Of a stretch of DNA of 64,000 bases, positions 34,828 to 43,204 are shown piece after piece. Each line of letters starts with the position of its first letter. Within the stretch, counting starts at the first letter, position 1. Under the pieces are notes generated by a model. The model did no database searches, was not told the DNA's origin, and saw only the letters and a program-made list of their open reading frames with translations. This stretch comes from Kaustia mangrovi (GTDB lineage: Bacteria > Pseudomonadota > Alphaproteobacteria > Rhizobiales > Im1): the NCBI RefSeq assembly GCF_015482775.1, contig NZ_CP058214.1, positions 744,001-808,000 of the forward strand, read 5' to 3'. The translations under genes were made by a program, and so were the position numbers.

Positions 34828-35775
34828 CTACCCCTCGCGAGCGAACATCTCCATCGCATGGATGGCCGTGAAGAGATCGAGATGGCCGCCGCCGCCATTC
34901 TTGAACAGCGTGATCTCGTTCGGCCCGTCCCGGCCGGGATGCAGGCCGCGGCACAGCTCGAACAGGTCTGCCCGGACCGCCTCGGGGCCGATCACGCCGC
35001 GCCGGAGCGGGTCGCCGATATCGCCCGCCTGCTCCACCGCGAACCAGCGTGAATCGACGAAGAGCGACGCGCGGCGCACCGCCTCGTCGTCGCATTCGCG
35101 CATGGAGGGCGTGAAGCCGCCCACGAGGTCGAGATGCGCGCCGGGCTTGAGCCACGCCCCCATGACGACCGGCGCGGTGGCCGCCGTCGCGCAACAGACG
35201 ACGTCTCCGTCGCGCACGGCGGCCTCGAGATCGTCCACGACATCGGCCTCGACACCGGCGCTAGCAAGATCCTCGGCGAGATCGGCGGCCTTCTGCCTGC
35301 TGCGGTTCCAGATCGAGACATGGGCGAGCGAGGGTCGCACGGCACGGTGCGCCGCGACCAGATAGGGGGCGAGCGCCCCTGCCCCCACCATGACGAGCCG
35401 GCGGGCATCCTCGCGCGCGAGCAGCCGGGCCCCGAGCGCGGAATCCGCCGCCGTCTTCCGGTAGGTCAGCGCCGTGCCGTCTATCGTGGCGCGGGGGCTG
35501 CCCGTCTCGCCGTCGAAGATCGCATAGAGCGCCTGGATGGCCGGCACATCCGGGTGACGCGCCGGATTGCCGGGCATCACGGTCGTGAGCTTCGCACCGC
35601 AGGCGACGCCCGGCTGCCAGGCGGGCCTGATGAGGAAACTGTCCGGCGTCTCCCCGCCCGTATCGCGGGCGAGATCGGCACGCTCGACCAGCGGCTCCGG
35701 CCCGCGATGGGCCTCGGCCAGCGCATCGACGAGGCCCGGAAAATCGAGAAGCCGGTGGACCGTATCGGCATCCAT
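34828..35775 (-). CDS. Ornithine cyclodeaminase / mu-crystallin family protein
   Basis: This 315-residue NAD(P)-dependent protein carries the Rossmann motif VMVGAGALAPYLVAAH and the family segments CGAKLTTVMPGNPARH (substrate-side Lys), TALTYRKTAADSALGARLLA, CCATAATAPVV and HLDLVGGFTPSMRECDDEA. Members convert ornithine to proline or reduce cyclic imines and ketimines. It is the last gene of the Pot-like ABC operon, so its substrate may be what that transporter imports. A TTG at 35784, with GGAG 8 nt upstream, is a better-placed alternative start than the ATG used here. It is convergent with the dppDF-like gene (30-bp gap). Confidence 0.9.
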   Translation of the reverse strand: MDADTVHRLLDFPGLVDALAEAHRGPEPLVERADLARDTGGETPDSFLIRPAWQPGVACGAKLTTVMPGNPARHPDVPAIQALYAIFDGETGSPRATIDGTALTYRKTAADSALGARLLAREDARRLVMVGAGALAPYLVAAHRAVRPSLAHVSIWNRSRQKAADLAEDLASAGVEADVVDDLEAAVRDGDVVCCATAATAPVVMGAWLKPGAHLDLVGGFTPSMRECDDEAVRRASLFVDSRWFAVEQAGDIGDPLRRGVIGPEAVRADLFELCRGLHPGRDGPNEITLFKNGGGGHLDLFTAIHAMEMFAREG

Positions 35776-35842
35776 ATGCTGCAAGGGACAATCTCCGGAA
35801 CGCGGCATCCGGCCTGAGGACGTCTGGAGCAACCGGGGGCGG

Positions 35843-36619
35843 TCAGGGAATTCCCTCGCCGCCCTGGGGCAGGCCGGACAGTTGGGGGGCGGTGATTTCT
35901 CGCAGGAGCTTACGGAGAACCGCCTCCCGGTATCCAGCATAATCGTTCGCCACGACGACGAAATACGCCGGCCCGCCCACAATCGTGCGCTCGAAATAAT
36001 AGTTGAGCGTCGGCACCTCGTTGAGGATGGTGAGACCGTTGATCGTGATGCCGGCGGCGGCCAGCTGATCGCGCACCAGGCGCGGATTGCCGCCGGTATT
36101 GTTGCGGCCGTCGGACGAGATATCGATGACGTAGCGGTCCGCCCGGAACGGCGCGTCGAGCAGCATGCCGCCGGCGAAGCGCATGATCGCCGTGATCGCC
36201 GTACCACCCTCCCCCAGCTTGCGCGGCATCGCGCCGATGCGGTCGGCAAGGGCTTCGGCTTCGGCGGGACCCGAGACGACCGTCCAGGGGATCACGATCA
36301 CCTGGCTGTCGGCATCGGACCACTCCACGAGGCTGATGACGATCCGGCCATTGGCGCCGCTGCGGATCGCCTCGACGATCTCGGGCTCCCGGAAGGCCTG
36401 GGCAAGCCCGCCGCGCTGGAGCTCGAACTCCTCTTGATCCACGCTGTAGGAACAGTCCACCGCGAGCACGATGGCGGCATCGAATACGGGCTCCTGCGCC
36501 CCCGCTGCCGGGGGGCCTGCGAGCCATGCGGCGATAAGGGCCGGCACGATCGCGAGGCCGGAAACCGGCCAGCCGCCGCCCTTTGTCCATGCTCGGTGTC
36601 TGGGCGGTGATCTGGCCAT
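35843..36619 (-). CDS. DUF1194 secreted VWA-like protein
   Basis: The 258-residue protein has a signal peptide ending near PAAGAQE. A VWA-type fold follows, with a metal-site-like VDCSYSVDQEEF (D-x-S-x-S) and a later DRYVIDISSDGRNN strand, which is the DUF1194 pattern. The function is unknown; a metal-dependent adhesion or scaffold role in the periplasm is plausible. It sits between the PotC-like permease and the ornithine cyclodeaminase gene in the same operon (gaps 29 and 67 bp), which is an unusual place for it. Confidence 0.85.
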   Translation of the reverse strand: MARSPPRHRAWTKGGGWPVSGLAIVPALIAAWLAGPPAAGAQEPVFDAAIVLAVDCSYSVDQEEFELQRGGLAQAFREPEIVEAIRSGANGRIVISLVEWSDADSQVIVIPWTVVSGPAEAEALADRIGAMPRKLGEGGTAITAIMRFAGGMLLDAPFRADRYVIDISSDGRNNTGGNPRLVRDQLAAAGITINGLTILNEVPTLNYYFERTIVGGPAYFVVVANDYAGYREAVLRKLLREITAPQLSGLPQGGEGIP

Positions 36620-36648
36620 TATGCGCAATCCGTCGCTGTCGCCGGGAT

Positions 36649-37497
36649 CTATCCCTTGATGCCGCGCAGCCGCTCCGACCGGCGCCGGATGAGCTCCATC
36701 GTGGTCAGCAGGCAGATGGAGATGGCGACCAAGATCGAGGCGAGTGCGAGAATGGTTGGCGAGATCTCCTCGCGCAGGCCGGAGAACATTCTCACCGTCA
36801 TCGGCGTCTGCTCGGGCCCGGCCAGGAACAGCACCACGACCACCTCGTCGAGCGACGTGACGAAGGCGAACAGCGCACCCGCGATCACGCCCGGCAGCAG
36901 CAGGGGCAGGATGATCTTGAAGAACACCCGCACCTGGTCGGCCCCCAGATTCTGTGCCGCCCGGATGAGGCTCTGGTCGAAGCCCGACAGCGCCGCCGTC
37001 ACCGTAATCACCACGAAGGGCGTGCCCAGCACCACATGCGACATGATGATGGAGAAGAAGGTGTTGGCGAGGTTCACCCGCGCATAGAAGCTGAACAGAG
37101 CGGCCGCCGTGATGATGAGCGGCACGATCATCGGGGAGATCAGCAGCGCCGTGATCAGCCCGCGCGCCGGCATCTGCCGTTGGCTCAGGCCCAGCGCGGC
37201 GATGGTGCCGAGCGTGGTGGCGATGATCGTGGAGGATGTGGAGATGAAGAAAGAGTTGCGGATCGACCGCAGCCATTCGTCGCTGGAGAGCAGGGCATCG
37301 TACCAGCGCATCGAATAGCCGTCCGGATTGAAGGAGAGCATCTCCTTGGTGAAGGTGAAATAGGGCTCCGCATTGAAGGACAGGGGCACGATCACGATGA
37401 TCGGCACGATCAGGAACAGGAAGATCGCCGCGCAGATCACCCGGTAGGCATAGTACCAGAACCGCTCCAGGGGGCCGGCATAGGACGGAAGAGCCAT
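36649..37497 (-). CDS. Spermidine/putrescine-type ABC permease (PotC-like)
   Basis: The 282-residue permease has six helices. The BPD core has the docking loop LIRAAQNLGADQVRVFFKII followed by LPLLLPGV, and the N-terminal IVPLSFNAEPYFTF is typical of PotC/YdcV proteins. It forms the transmembrane channel with the PotB-like protein. Its start is 28 bp after the potB-like stop. Confidence 0.92.
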   Translation of the reverse strand: MALPSYAGPLERFWYYAYRVICAAIFLFLIVPIIVIVPLSFNAEPYFTFTKEMLSFNPDGYSMRWYDALLSSDEWLRSIRNSFFISTSSTIIATTLGTIAALGLSQRQMPARGLITALLISPMIVPLIITAAALFSFYARVNLANTFFSIIMSHVVLGTPFVVITVTAALSGFDQSLIRAAQNLGADQVRVFFKIILPLLLPGVIAGALFAFVTSLDEVVVVLFLAGPEQTPMTVRMFSGLREEISPTILALASILVAISICLLTTMELIRRRSERLRGIKG

Positions 37498-37525
37498 GGT
37501 CGATACGTCTCCTCGCTCCGTTCGG

Positions 37526-38803
37526 TCAGCCGAATTTCAGCCGGTCGACGCCGACAAGCTTGTTGAACAGCCAGTATATCACCAGCACCAGCAGCAGCAG
37601 GATGGTCGCCAGCGCCGAGGCGAGCTTCAGCTGCGCGCTCGTGCCCTGCATGTTTGATGCGATGAGGTTCGAGATGAAGATACCGGTCTCGCCGCCGACC
37701 AGCGCCGGCGTGATGTAGTAGCCGATCGCCAGGATGAAGACGAGCAGCACGCCCGCCGCAAGCCCCGGGATCGTCAGCGGCATATAGACCTTCGTGAAGG
37801 CCGTGAACTGGTTGGCCCCCAGGGACCGCGCCGCGCGCATATAGGATGGCGGAATGGTCTTCATGACCGAATAGAGCGGCAGGATCATGAAGGGCAGCAG
37901 GATGTGCACCATCGCGATGATCGTGCCGGTCTGGTTGTAGATCATCCTTATCCGGTCGCCCGTGTCGATGAAGCCCGCCCAGACGAGCAATTCGTTGATC
38001 ACGCCCTGCTGCTGGAGCAGCACGATCCAGGCGGATGTCCGCACGAGCAGCGATGTCCAGAACGGCAGGAGGACGAGGATCATCAGGAGGTTCGAGGTGC
38101 GCAGCGGCAGCGTCGCCAGCATATAGGCGACCGGATAGCCGAGAAGGATGCACAGCCCCGTGATCGCGAGGCTCATCCAGGCCGTCCGGATGAACAGCAG
38201 GCGGTAGATCTGATAAGTCTCCGGCCGCTCGACGATCTCGCCGTCGGGCGAATATTCGAAATCGAGCGCCAGAAGATAATAGGCCGGTGTGATGATGCGG
38301 GTCTCGCGCTTGATGAGCCGCCAGAATGTCGGGTTTGCCCAGCCCTCGTCGGCGGCCAGGAAGGCCTCCCTGTAAGGTGGCTGCATCTCGTCGAGATCGC
38401 GTGCCGTGCCCATGACCTGGCTGCGGGCTCCCGGGATCTCGCGGTTGATGCGCCCGGCCGCACGCCCGATGGTCCGGTTTTCCGAACCGACGCGCATGTC
38501 CTCCGCCATGGCGGTGAAGACCGCCTCGTCGGGAATGCCCTCGCCGTCCCACTCCTGGATGGCCTCGGCGGTGTTCGGCAGGTAGTTGGCGACTTCCGGA
38601 TTGTAGACCGACCGCGACATCATGGCCACGATCGGGAAACCGAAGGTGACGACGAGGAACGCCAGAAGCGGTGCGACCAGCAGGAAGGCACGCCAGCGCG
38701 CCCTGCGTTCCGACCGCCGCAACGATACTTTCAGGGGCGTGCCGTCGGCGGTTGTGATTTCCGTCGGCGACGACGGTCCCGAATTGGCCGCAATATCAGT
38801 CAT
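37526..38803 (-). CDS. Spermidine/putrescine-type ABC permease (PotB-like) with large periplasmic insert
   Basis: The 425-residue protein is about 130 residues longer than a usual PotB. After the first helix (WRAFLLVAPLLAFLVVTFGF) there is a hydrophilic stretch, roughly residues 55-185, before the second helix (TAWMSLAITGLCILLGYPVA). The permease core then follows, with docking loop MRAARSLGANQFTAFTKVYM. The insert should face the periplasm and may contact the receptor. The first 30 residues are cytosolic and charged. Confidence 0.92.
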   Translation of the reverse strand: MTDIAANSGPSSPTEITTADGTPLKVSLRRSERRARWRAFLLVAPLLAFLVVTFGFPIVAMMSRSVYNPEVANYLPNTAEAIQEWDGEGIPDEAVFTAMAEDMRVGSENRTIGRAAGRINREIPGARSQVMGTARDLDEMQPPYREAFLAADEGWANPTFWRLIKRETRIITPAYYLLALDFEYSPDGEIVERPETYQIYRLLFIRTAWMSLAITGLCILLGYPVAYMLATLPLRTSNLLMILVLLPFWTSLLVRTSAWIVLLQQQGVINELLVWAGFIDTGDRIRMIYNQTGTIIAMVHILLPFMILPLYSVMKTIPPSYMRAARSLGANQFTAFTKVYMPLTIPGLAAGVLLVFILAIGYYITPALVGGETGIFISNLIASNMQGTSAQLKLASALATILLLLVLVIYWLFNKLVGVDRLKFG

Positions 38804-38868
38804 TCCTGCCCGAGCCCTCTTGGATCACCCATCGCACGGCCCGGCCCGTCAGCCAGGCCGGGAGGCGA

Positions 38869-38894
38869 CCGGAGACGGGCGATCCCGTCTCCGG
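38869..38894 (-). terminator. Strong stem-loop between receptor and permease genes
   Basis: A perfect 11-bp stem (CCGGAGACGGG / CCCGTCTCCGG) with a CGAT tetraloop begins 17 bp after the stop of the receptor gene, inside the operon. There is no U-tract. Such elements usually stabilise the upstream receptor mRNA and lower expression of the downstream permeases. Confidence 0.65.
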
Positions 38895-38910
38895 CGCTTG
38901 TCGAAGCCCC

Positions 38911-40014
38911 TTACTGGGCCAGCCAGGCGTTGAAGCGCTCCTCGAGCGCGTCGCCATAATCCGCCCAGAAGGTCGTGTCGAACCTGACGGCCGTCTTCAG
39001 GTTCTCCGGGCTGGTCGGCATATGCGGCTTCATGTCGACGCCGGTCGCCTCGTGCTTGCCGACGAGCGGGGCCGACGACTTGCGCGCCGGACCGTAGGAG
39101 ATGTACTTGGCCTGATCCGCCAGACGCTGCGTGTCCGTGGCGAAATAGAGATAGTCCTTGATCAGGTTGATCTTGTCCTCGTTGCCCACGGGCACGACCC
39201 AGCCATCGACCTCGAACATCTGGTGGTCCCACATGATCTTGAAGGGCTGGTCCTCGTTGACCTGGGCATTGAAAACGCGGCCGTTATAGGCGGTGGCGAT
39301 CACCGCCTCCTTGTCGGCGAGCATCTGGGGCGGCTGGGCACCCTCCGACCACCAGATCACGCTGTCCTTGATCTCGTCGAGCTTCTTGAAGGCCCGGTCC
39401 TGGCCTTCCTTCGTGGCCAGCACCTCATAGACCTCGTCGGCTGGGACGCCGTCGGCGATCAGAGCCCATTCGAGGTTCTTCTGCGGGATCTTCTGCAGCG
39501 AGCGCGTGCCCGGATACTTCTCCAGGTCCCAGATGTCGGCGACCGTCTTCGGCCCGCCATCGGGGAAGGCATCCGTGTTGTAGGCGAACATGGTCGCATA
39601 CAGGATCTGCGGGATGAAGCAGTCGCCCAGCGTGCCGTCGATGAAGTCCTTCGAGGCCGGCTCGCCATTGGGGCCCGGCGCGAGCCACTCGTCGTGGGGA
39701 ACCTCCATGATGAGGCCCTCGTCGCAGGCGCGCTGCGCATCGGCCTGGAGCATGTCCACGACGTTCCACGTCACATTGCCGGCCTCGACCTGGGCACGGA
39801 TGCCGGCCAGCGCGTTGGCCGACTTGTCCTCGTTGAAGATCTTGGTGCCGGTCTTCTCGCTGTAAGGCTCGTGATAGGCCTTGACCTGAGAATTCGTGTA
39901 GGCCCCGCCCCAGGAGACGATGGTCAGCGAATCCTCGGCGCTCGCCACGCCGGCCGCGCCCAGAAAGGCAACGGCAACGGCGGTGGAGACGCCGAGCTTG
40001 AGCATATCTTTCAT
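38911..40014 (-). CDS. Spermidine/putrescine-type ABC transporter substrate-binding protein
   Basis: The 367-residue precursor starts MKDMLKLGVSTAVAVAFLGA and is cleaved near GVASAEDS. The mature part has the PotD/YdcS-like pattern SLTIVSWGGAYTNSQVKAYH, then WNVVDMLQADAQRACDEGLI and GWVVPVGNEDKINLIKDYLY. It should capture a polyamine, amino-acid derivative or similar cation in the periplasm. The ATG at 40014 is at the start of the signal peptide and follows a purine-rich stretch. It lies between potA-like and potB-like genes. Confidence 0.92.
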   Translation of the reverse strand: MKDMLKLGVSTAVAVAFLGAAGVASAEDSLTIVSWGGAYTNSQVKAYHEPYSEKTGTKIFNEDKSANALAGIRAQVEAGNVTWNVVDMLQADAQRACDEGLIMEVPHDEWLAPGPNGEPASKDFIDGTLGDCFIPQILYATMFAYNTDAFPDGGPKTVADIWDLEKYPGTRSLQKIPQKNLEWALIADGVPADEVYEVLATKEGQDRAFKKLDEIKDSVIWWSEGAQPPQMLADKEAVIATAYNGRVFNAQVNEDQPFKIMWDHQMFEVDGWVVPVGNEDKINLIKDYLYFATDTQRLADQAKYISYGPARKSSAPLVGKHEATGVDMKPHMPTSPENLKTAVRFDTTFWADYGDALEERFNAWLAQ

Positions 40015-40174
40015 AGGATTTTCTCCCTTCCTCGCATTCCGGCGGCGAGCGCTTGCCCCACCGCCTCTTCTGGACACCGAGCGGTTCAGGAAACCGCCGG
40101 CCAGTCCAATTCCCGTCCCGAAGGATCGGCCGCCAATGGCGGAGCCGGCGGGCGACCGCCAGCCCCTTGCGGCA

Positions 40175-41284
40175 CTATTCGAGAACGATCGGATCGAGCG
40201 CGCGGCAATCGCCCGTCTTCCAGCCGATCTTGGTCCGTGTTCCCTCGCGCAAGGCCTGGTGGCCGGACTTGTTGGGGATCTTCACGATGAAGTCCTCATG
40301 GCCGGCGACGGACATGCGGGTGCGGATGTGATCGCCGAGATAGATCAGCTCCTCGATCTCGCCCTCGAGCACATTGGCGGCGTTGCCATTGGGATTGATC
40401 TCGACCCGCTCCGGCCGCAGAGAGAGTGTGGTGCGCGCACCCACCCCCTCGACATTCACCGGCAGCGCGTCGATCAGCTCGCCCGTGTCGAGCTTGACCT
40501 TGCACACGTTGTCCTCCAGCGCCTCGATGGTGCCCTGCAGCTTGTTGTTCTCGCCGATGAACTGGGCGACGAAGCTGTTGTCGGGCTGCTCGTAGAGCAC
40601 GTCGGGCGTGGAGAGCTGCTGGATCCGGCCGTCGTTGAAGACCGCGATCCGGTCCGACATGGTCAGTGCTTCGGACTGGTCGTGGGTGACATAGACGACG
40701 GTGACGCCGAGGCTCTCGTGAATGTGCTTGATCTCGAACTGCATCTGCTCGCGCAGCTGCTTGTCGAGCGCGCCGAGCGGCTCGTCCATGAGGACGAGGT
40801 CCGGCTCGAACACCAGGGCCCGGGCCACGGCGACGCGCTGCTGCTGGCCGCCGGAGAGCTGGGCGGGCCTGCGCCCCTCGAAGCCGGGCAGCTCCACCAT
40901 CTCCAGCGCACGCTTCACGCGGGCCTCGGTGTCGGCCTTGCCGAGGCCGCGCACCTGAAGCGGAAACGCCAGGTTCTCCGCCACGGTCATGTGGGGGAAC
41001 AGGGCATAGTTCTGGAACACCATGCCGATGCCGCGCTTGTGGGGCGGCACATTGTTGATCGGCCTGTCGTTGAGATAGATCTCGCCATGGGTCGCCGGCT
41101 CGAAGCCCGCCAGCATCATCAGGCAGGTCGTCTTGCCCGACCCCGACGGGCCAAGCATGGTCACGAATTCGCCCTTGGCGATATCCAGATTGAGGTTTTT
41201 TACGACGAGAGTCTCGCCGTCATAGCTCTTTTGAACATCGACGAACCGCACCATAGGGTCGTCGACGACAGCCTCGTCCGTCAT
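40175..41284 (-). CDS. Spermidine/putrescine-type ABC ATP-binding protein (PotA-like)
   Basis: The 369-residue ATPase has Walker [10 protein letters not shown], a Q-loop in [15 protein letters not shown], signature [15 protein letters not shown], Walker [13 protein letters not shown] and a switch His in [11 protein letters not shown]. The C-terminal third is the TOBE regulatory domain (from about residue 285). It is the first gene of the six-gene operon potA-receptor-potB-potC-DUF1194-ocd. Confidence 0.94.
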   Translation of the reverse strand: MTDEAVVDDPMVRFVDVQKSYDGETLVVKNLNLDIAKGEFVTMLGPSGSGKTTCLMMLAGFEPATHGEIYLNDRPINNVPPHKRGIGMVFQNYALFPHMTVAENLAFPLQVRGLGKADTEARVKRALEMVELPGFEGRRPAQLSGGQQQRVAVARALVFEPDLVLMDEPLGALDKQLREQMQFEIKHIHESLGVTVVYVTHDQSEALTMSDRIAVFNDGRIQQLSTPDVLYEQPDNSFVAQFIGENNKLQGTIEALEDNVCKVKLDTGELIDALPVNVEGVGARTTLSLRPERVEINPNGNAANVLEGEIEELIYLGDHIRTRMSVAGHEDFIVKIPNKSGHQALREGTRTKIGWKTGDCRALDPIVLE

Positions 41285-41383
41285 CAGGTCGATGCCTCTT
41301 CCCGTTCACCCGGTTTTTGCCTCTTCATCAGCCGGCATTGCAAAGCGCATGCCAACCGACCCCGCTTGTTATTATCGTCTTAT

Positions 41384-41414
41384 TTGCAACCGCGCGCTGC
41401 GCCGCCGCTATTAT
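41384..41414 (+). promoter_or_regulatory. Candidate sigma-70 promoter for the plus-strand sRNA
   Basis: TTGCAA (41384-41389) and TATTAT (41409-41414) are separated by 19 bp. The -10 matches five of six consensus bases; the spacer is long. Transcription would start near 41421. Confidence 0.3.
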
Positions 41415-41420
41415 TAGACC

Positions 41421-41448
41421 ATTATCTGCATAAAGACTGTGCAGCCAA
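41421..41448 (-). promoter_or_regulatory. Candidate promoter of the Pot-like operon
   Basis: On the minus strand, TTGGCT (41443-41448) and GATAAT (41421-41426) are 16 bp apart, about 140 bp upstream of the PotA-like start. Other AT-rich hexamers (TAATAA, GATAATAA) lie closer to the gene, so the true start is uncertain. Confidence 0.3.
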
Positions 41449-41494
41449 GATACAAGCCTTCTGATGGTCACATTTCGTAGTATGACCCATCGTC

Positions 41495-41516
41495 CCGATC
41501 CCCGCATCGGTTTTTT
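41495..41516 (+). terminator. Intrinsic terminator, plus strand
   Basis: CCGAT-CCCCGC-ATCGG followed directly by TTTTTT. The stem is short (5 bp), but the U-tract is strong for this genome. Confidence 0.6.
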
Positions 41517-41619
41517 GTGGGCGCGGGCCATGGGGTCCAGAGTCGGGCCAGCCGGGCGACAGCGCTCGGCGCAATGCGTCCGCTCATCGCCCAAATGCGA
41601 CATCGCCCCGCACTGCGCG

Positions 41620-41650
41620 AAAAAAGGGGAGCCGCTATCCGCGACTCCCC
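41620..41650 (-). terminator. Intrinsic terminator of the hydrolase/GNAT operon
   Basis: On the minus strand, GGGGAGUCGC pairs with GCGGCUCCCC (10 bp including one U-G) around a GGAUA loop, followed directly by UUUUUU. It lies about 120 nt after the hydrolase stop codon and ends that transcript. It is the clearest Rho-independent terminator seen in the window. Confidence 0.85.
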
Positions 41651-41770
41651 CGAAGAGCAGCCTGATCCGGGGATCCGCCGAAGCGGGCCAAGACCGGACC
41701 ATGCCGCCCGCGCGGGCCATCCGCCCCGGCCGCACGCGTCTCGTCATCCTTCCGCCGGCTGCCGCCCGGC

Positions 41771-42490
41771 CTAGACGGCCCGTGCTGCGAGCACCGGTCT
41801 GTCCATCAGGTCGGCACCGGTCTCCGCCATAGGTCTCGCCGTCCCTTCGTTCTCGCCGACGACCTCCTGCACGCTGACCACGTCGGCGAACTGCCTGACG
41901 ATCTCCACCAGGGTCGAATGGGTCTGCGCCTCGCCGGCCGCATCGGTCGCGGCGGAATGCGATCCGTCGCCCACGAACACCATGTCGTGCCCGCGCTCAT
42001 GGGCATCGACCATGGTCCACAGGCAGGCGAGCGTGCCCTGATAGCCGGCCAGATAGGTCACCGCCGGCTGGCGATCCGCCATCATCCGGGCGAAGGTCTC
42101 GCTCGAATAGGCCGAAGGCTCGCTCTTGAAGAACACCTTCTCCGAGGTCGCACGGGCGTGGAAACCGTCGATCGCCTCCCAATAGGGCGTGCGCGGATTG
42201 AACAGCGGCCCCGAGCAGCGCCAGAACACATGGGCGACATCCCAGTTCCTCGCCCGCGCGGTGTCGAGGAGCGCCTTGCAGCGCGCAAGGCTCCCGTCGA
42301 TCTCGTGCAGATACAGCGGCCTGCCTTCCTCGACATATTCGCGCTGCATGTCGACCATCACGAGCAGCGGCGCCGTTTGCGGACGGATGAAGCCCCGATC
42401 CTCCTCGACAGCGGGGCGCATCCGGCGACATTGCGGCCGCGACGGGCCGGCTGTGCCGCCTTTCGACCAGCGCAGCATGGGCTCACCCAT
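41771..42490 (-). CDS. Cysteine hydrolase (isochorismatase-like)
   Basis: The 239-residue protein has the isochorismatase/nicotinamidase fold with its catalytic triad: Asp in APLLVMVDMQREYVEEG, Lys in EKVFFKSEPSAYSS and Cys in GYQGTLACLWTMVDAHERG. The family hydrolyses amides, carbamates or vinyl ethers. It overlaps the GNAT gene stop by 8 bp and ends at a strong terminator, so it is the last gene of a GNAT-GNAT-hydrolase operon. The substrate is unknown; a product made by the acyltransferases is an attractive guess. Confidence 0.88.
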   Translation of the reverse strand: MGEPMLRWSKGGTAGPSRPQCRRMRPAVEEDRGFIRPQTAPLLVMVDMQREYVEEGRPLYLHEIDGSLARCKALLDTARARNWDVAHVFWRCSGPLFNPRTPYWEAIDGFHARATSEKVFFKSEPSAYSSETFARMMADRQPAVTYLAGYQGTLACLWTMVDAHERGHDMVFVGDGSHSAATDAAGEAQTHSTLVEIVRQFADVVSVQEVVGENEGTARPMAETGADLMDRPVLAARAV

Positions 42491-43112
42491 GGGCGCTGGA
42501 GCGGGTTGCCGACTGGTCCAGGATGCCCGGATCCGACCACTGGCCCTCGGGCCGGATCAAAACATAGGGATCGCTCTCCATGGACAGGGCATCGGGATGC
42601 GGCTCCGTCTCGATCACGATCTCGGTATAGCGGTAGTCGGAGAAATACAGGTCGCGCTGCGGCTCGATGGGCTTGCCGCCGAACCGCGCCCAGAACTTGA
42701 CCAGCGGATCCTGGGCATGCCCGTAGATCTTCGTGTAGCCCTTCACCCGGCACAGCTCGATGGCGGCGCGCGCCATCACCAGCGCCATGCGCGACTTGCG
42801 GTACTCCTTGCGCAGCGCGAAGCGCTCCAGCTTGGCGAAATCGGCGAAATAGCGCACCCGCATGCAGGCCACCGGCTCGTCGCCCATATAGCCGATGAGA
42901 TGGGAGGCGGAGAAGTCGTTGCCGTCGAACTCCTCCTCATAGGGGCACTCCTGCTCGCTCAGATAGACGGCGGAGCGGATCGCGAAGACCTTCATCAGGT
43001 CCTCGATGCAGTCGGCGACCTTGATCCCGATCTCCTTCTGGTTCGTGTAGGGCGACCGCGTGCCGCTCTTGCGATAGGTGTTAAACGCGTAGTTGTCGTT
43101 CATCATGGTCAT
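42483..43112 (-). CDS. GNAT-fold acyltransferase (FeeM/autoinducer-synthase-like group)
   Basis: The 209-residue protein has the start VADCIEDLMKVFAIRSAVYL, then DFSASHLIGYMGDEPVACMR, FAKLERFALRKEYRKSRMAL and ELCRVKGYTKIYGHAQ. The central region is the GNAT strand-helix with an acyl-CoA/ACP-binding basic turn (RKEYRKSRMA). This pattern is nearer to N-acyl amino-acid synthase and LuxI-like folds than to typical acetyltransferases. The ATG at 43112 has TTGGAG 7 nt upstream. The donor and acceptor are unknown. Confidence 0.8.
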   Translation of the reverse strand: MTMMNDNYAFNTYRKSGTRSPYTNQKEIGIKVADCIEDLMKVFAIRSAVYLSEQECPYEEEFDGNDFSASHLIGYMGDEPVACMRVRYFADFAKLERFALRKEYRKSRMALVMARAAIELCRVKGYTKIYGHAQDPLVKFWARFGGKPIEPQRDLYFSDYRYTEIVIETEPHPDALSMESDPYVLIRPEGQWSDPGILDQSATRSSAHG

Positions 43113-43204
43113 GACGTGGCTCCAATTTCCCCGCTTCGAAGGCATCCTCAGCCCGTATATCCCGACTTTGCGGCGATTTTCGCCCGGTTGCCGGGCCCGG
43201 ACGC

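Larger units (their letters stand above)
41421..41516 (+). ncRNA. Candidate sRNA divergent from the Pot-like operon
   Basis: The predicted RNA of about 96 nt folds into three hairpins. They are CUGCA-N9-UGCAG (41426-41444), AUGGUCA pairing with UGACCCAU across a 12-nt loop and one bulge (41464-41490), and a terminator hairpin followed by six U. No ORF of note lies within it. The combination of a T6 terminator, no protein gene on the plus strand to need it, and local AT-richness supports an RNA gene. I do not recognise a known family. Confidence 0.4.
41285..41770. other. 486-bp gap with two terminators, a candidate sRNA and promoters
   Basis: The gap between the PotA-like gene and the cysteine hydrolase gene is richer in A and T (41360-41500) than the rest of the window. 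It holds a plus-strand candidate sRNA and terminator, a minus-strand terminator for the hydrolase operon and a possible minus-strand promoter for the Pot operon, each listed separately. No supported protein gene lies here. Confidence 0.7.

Noticed and set aside
41328-41747. Minus-strand ORF in the Pot/hydrolase gap (139 codons)
   Set aside because: It runs across a strong terminator and promoter-like AT-rich DNA, has no ribosome-binding site and no recognisable protein.
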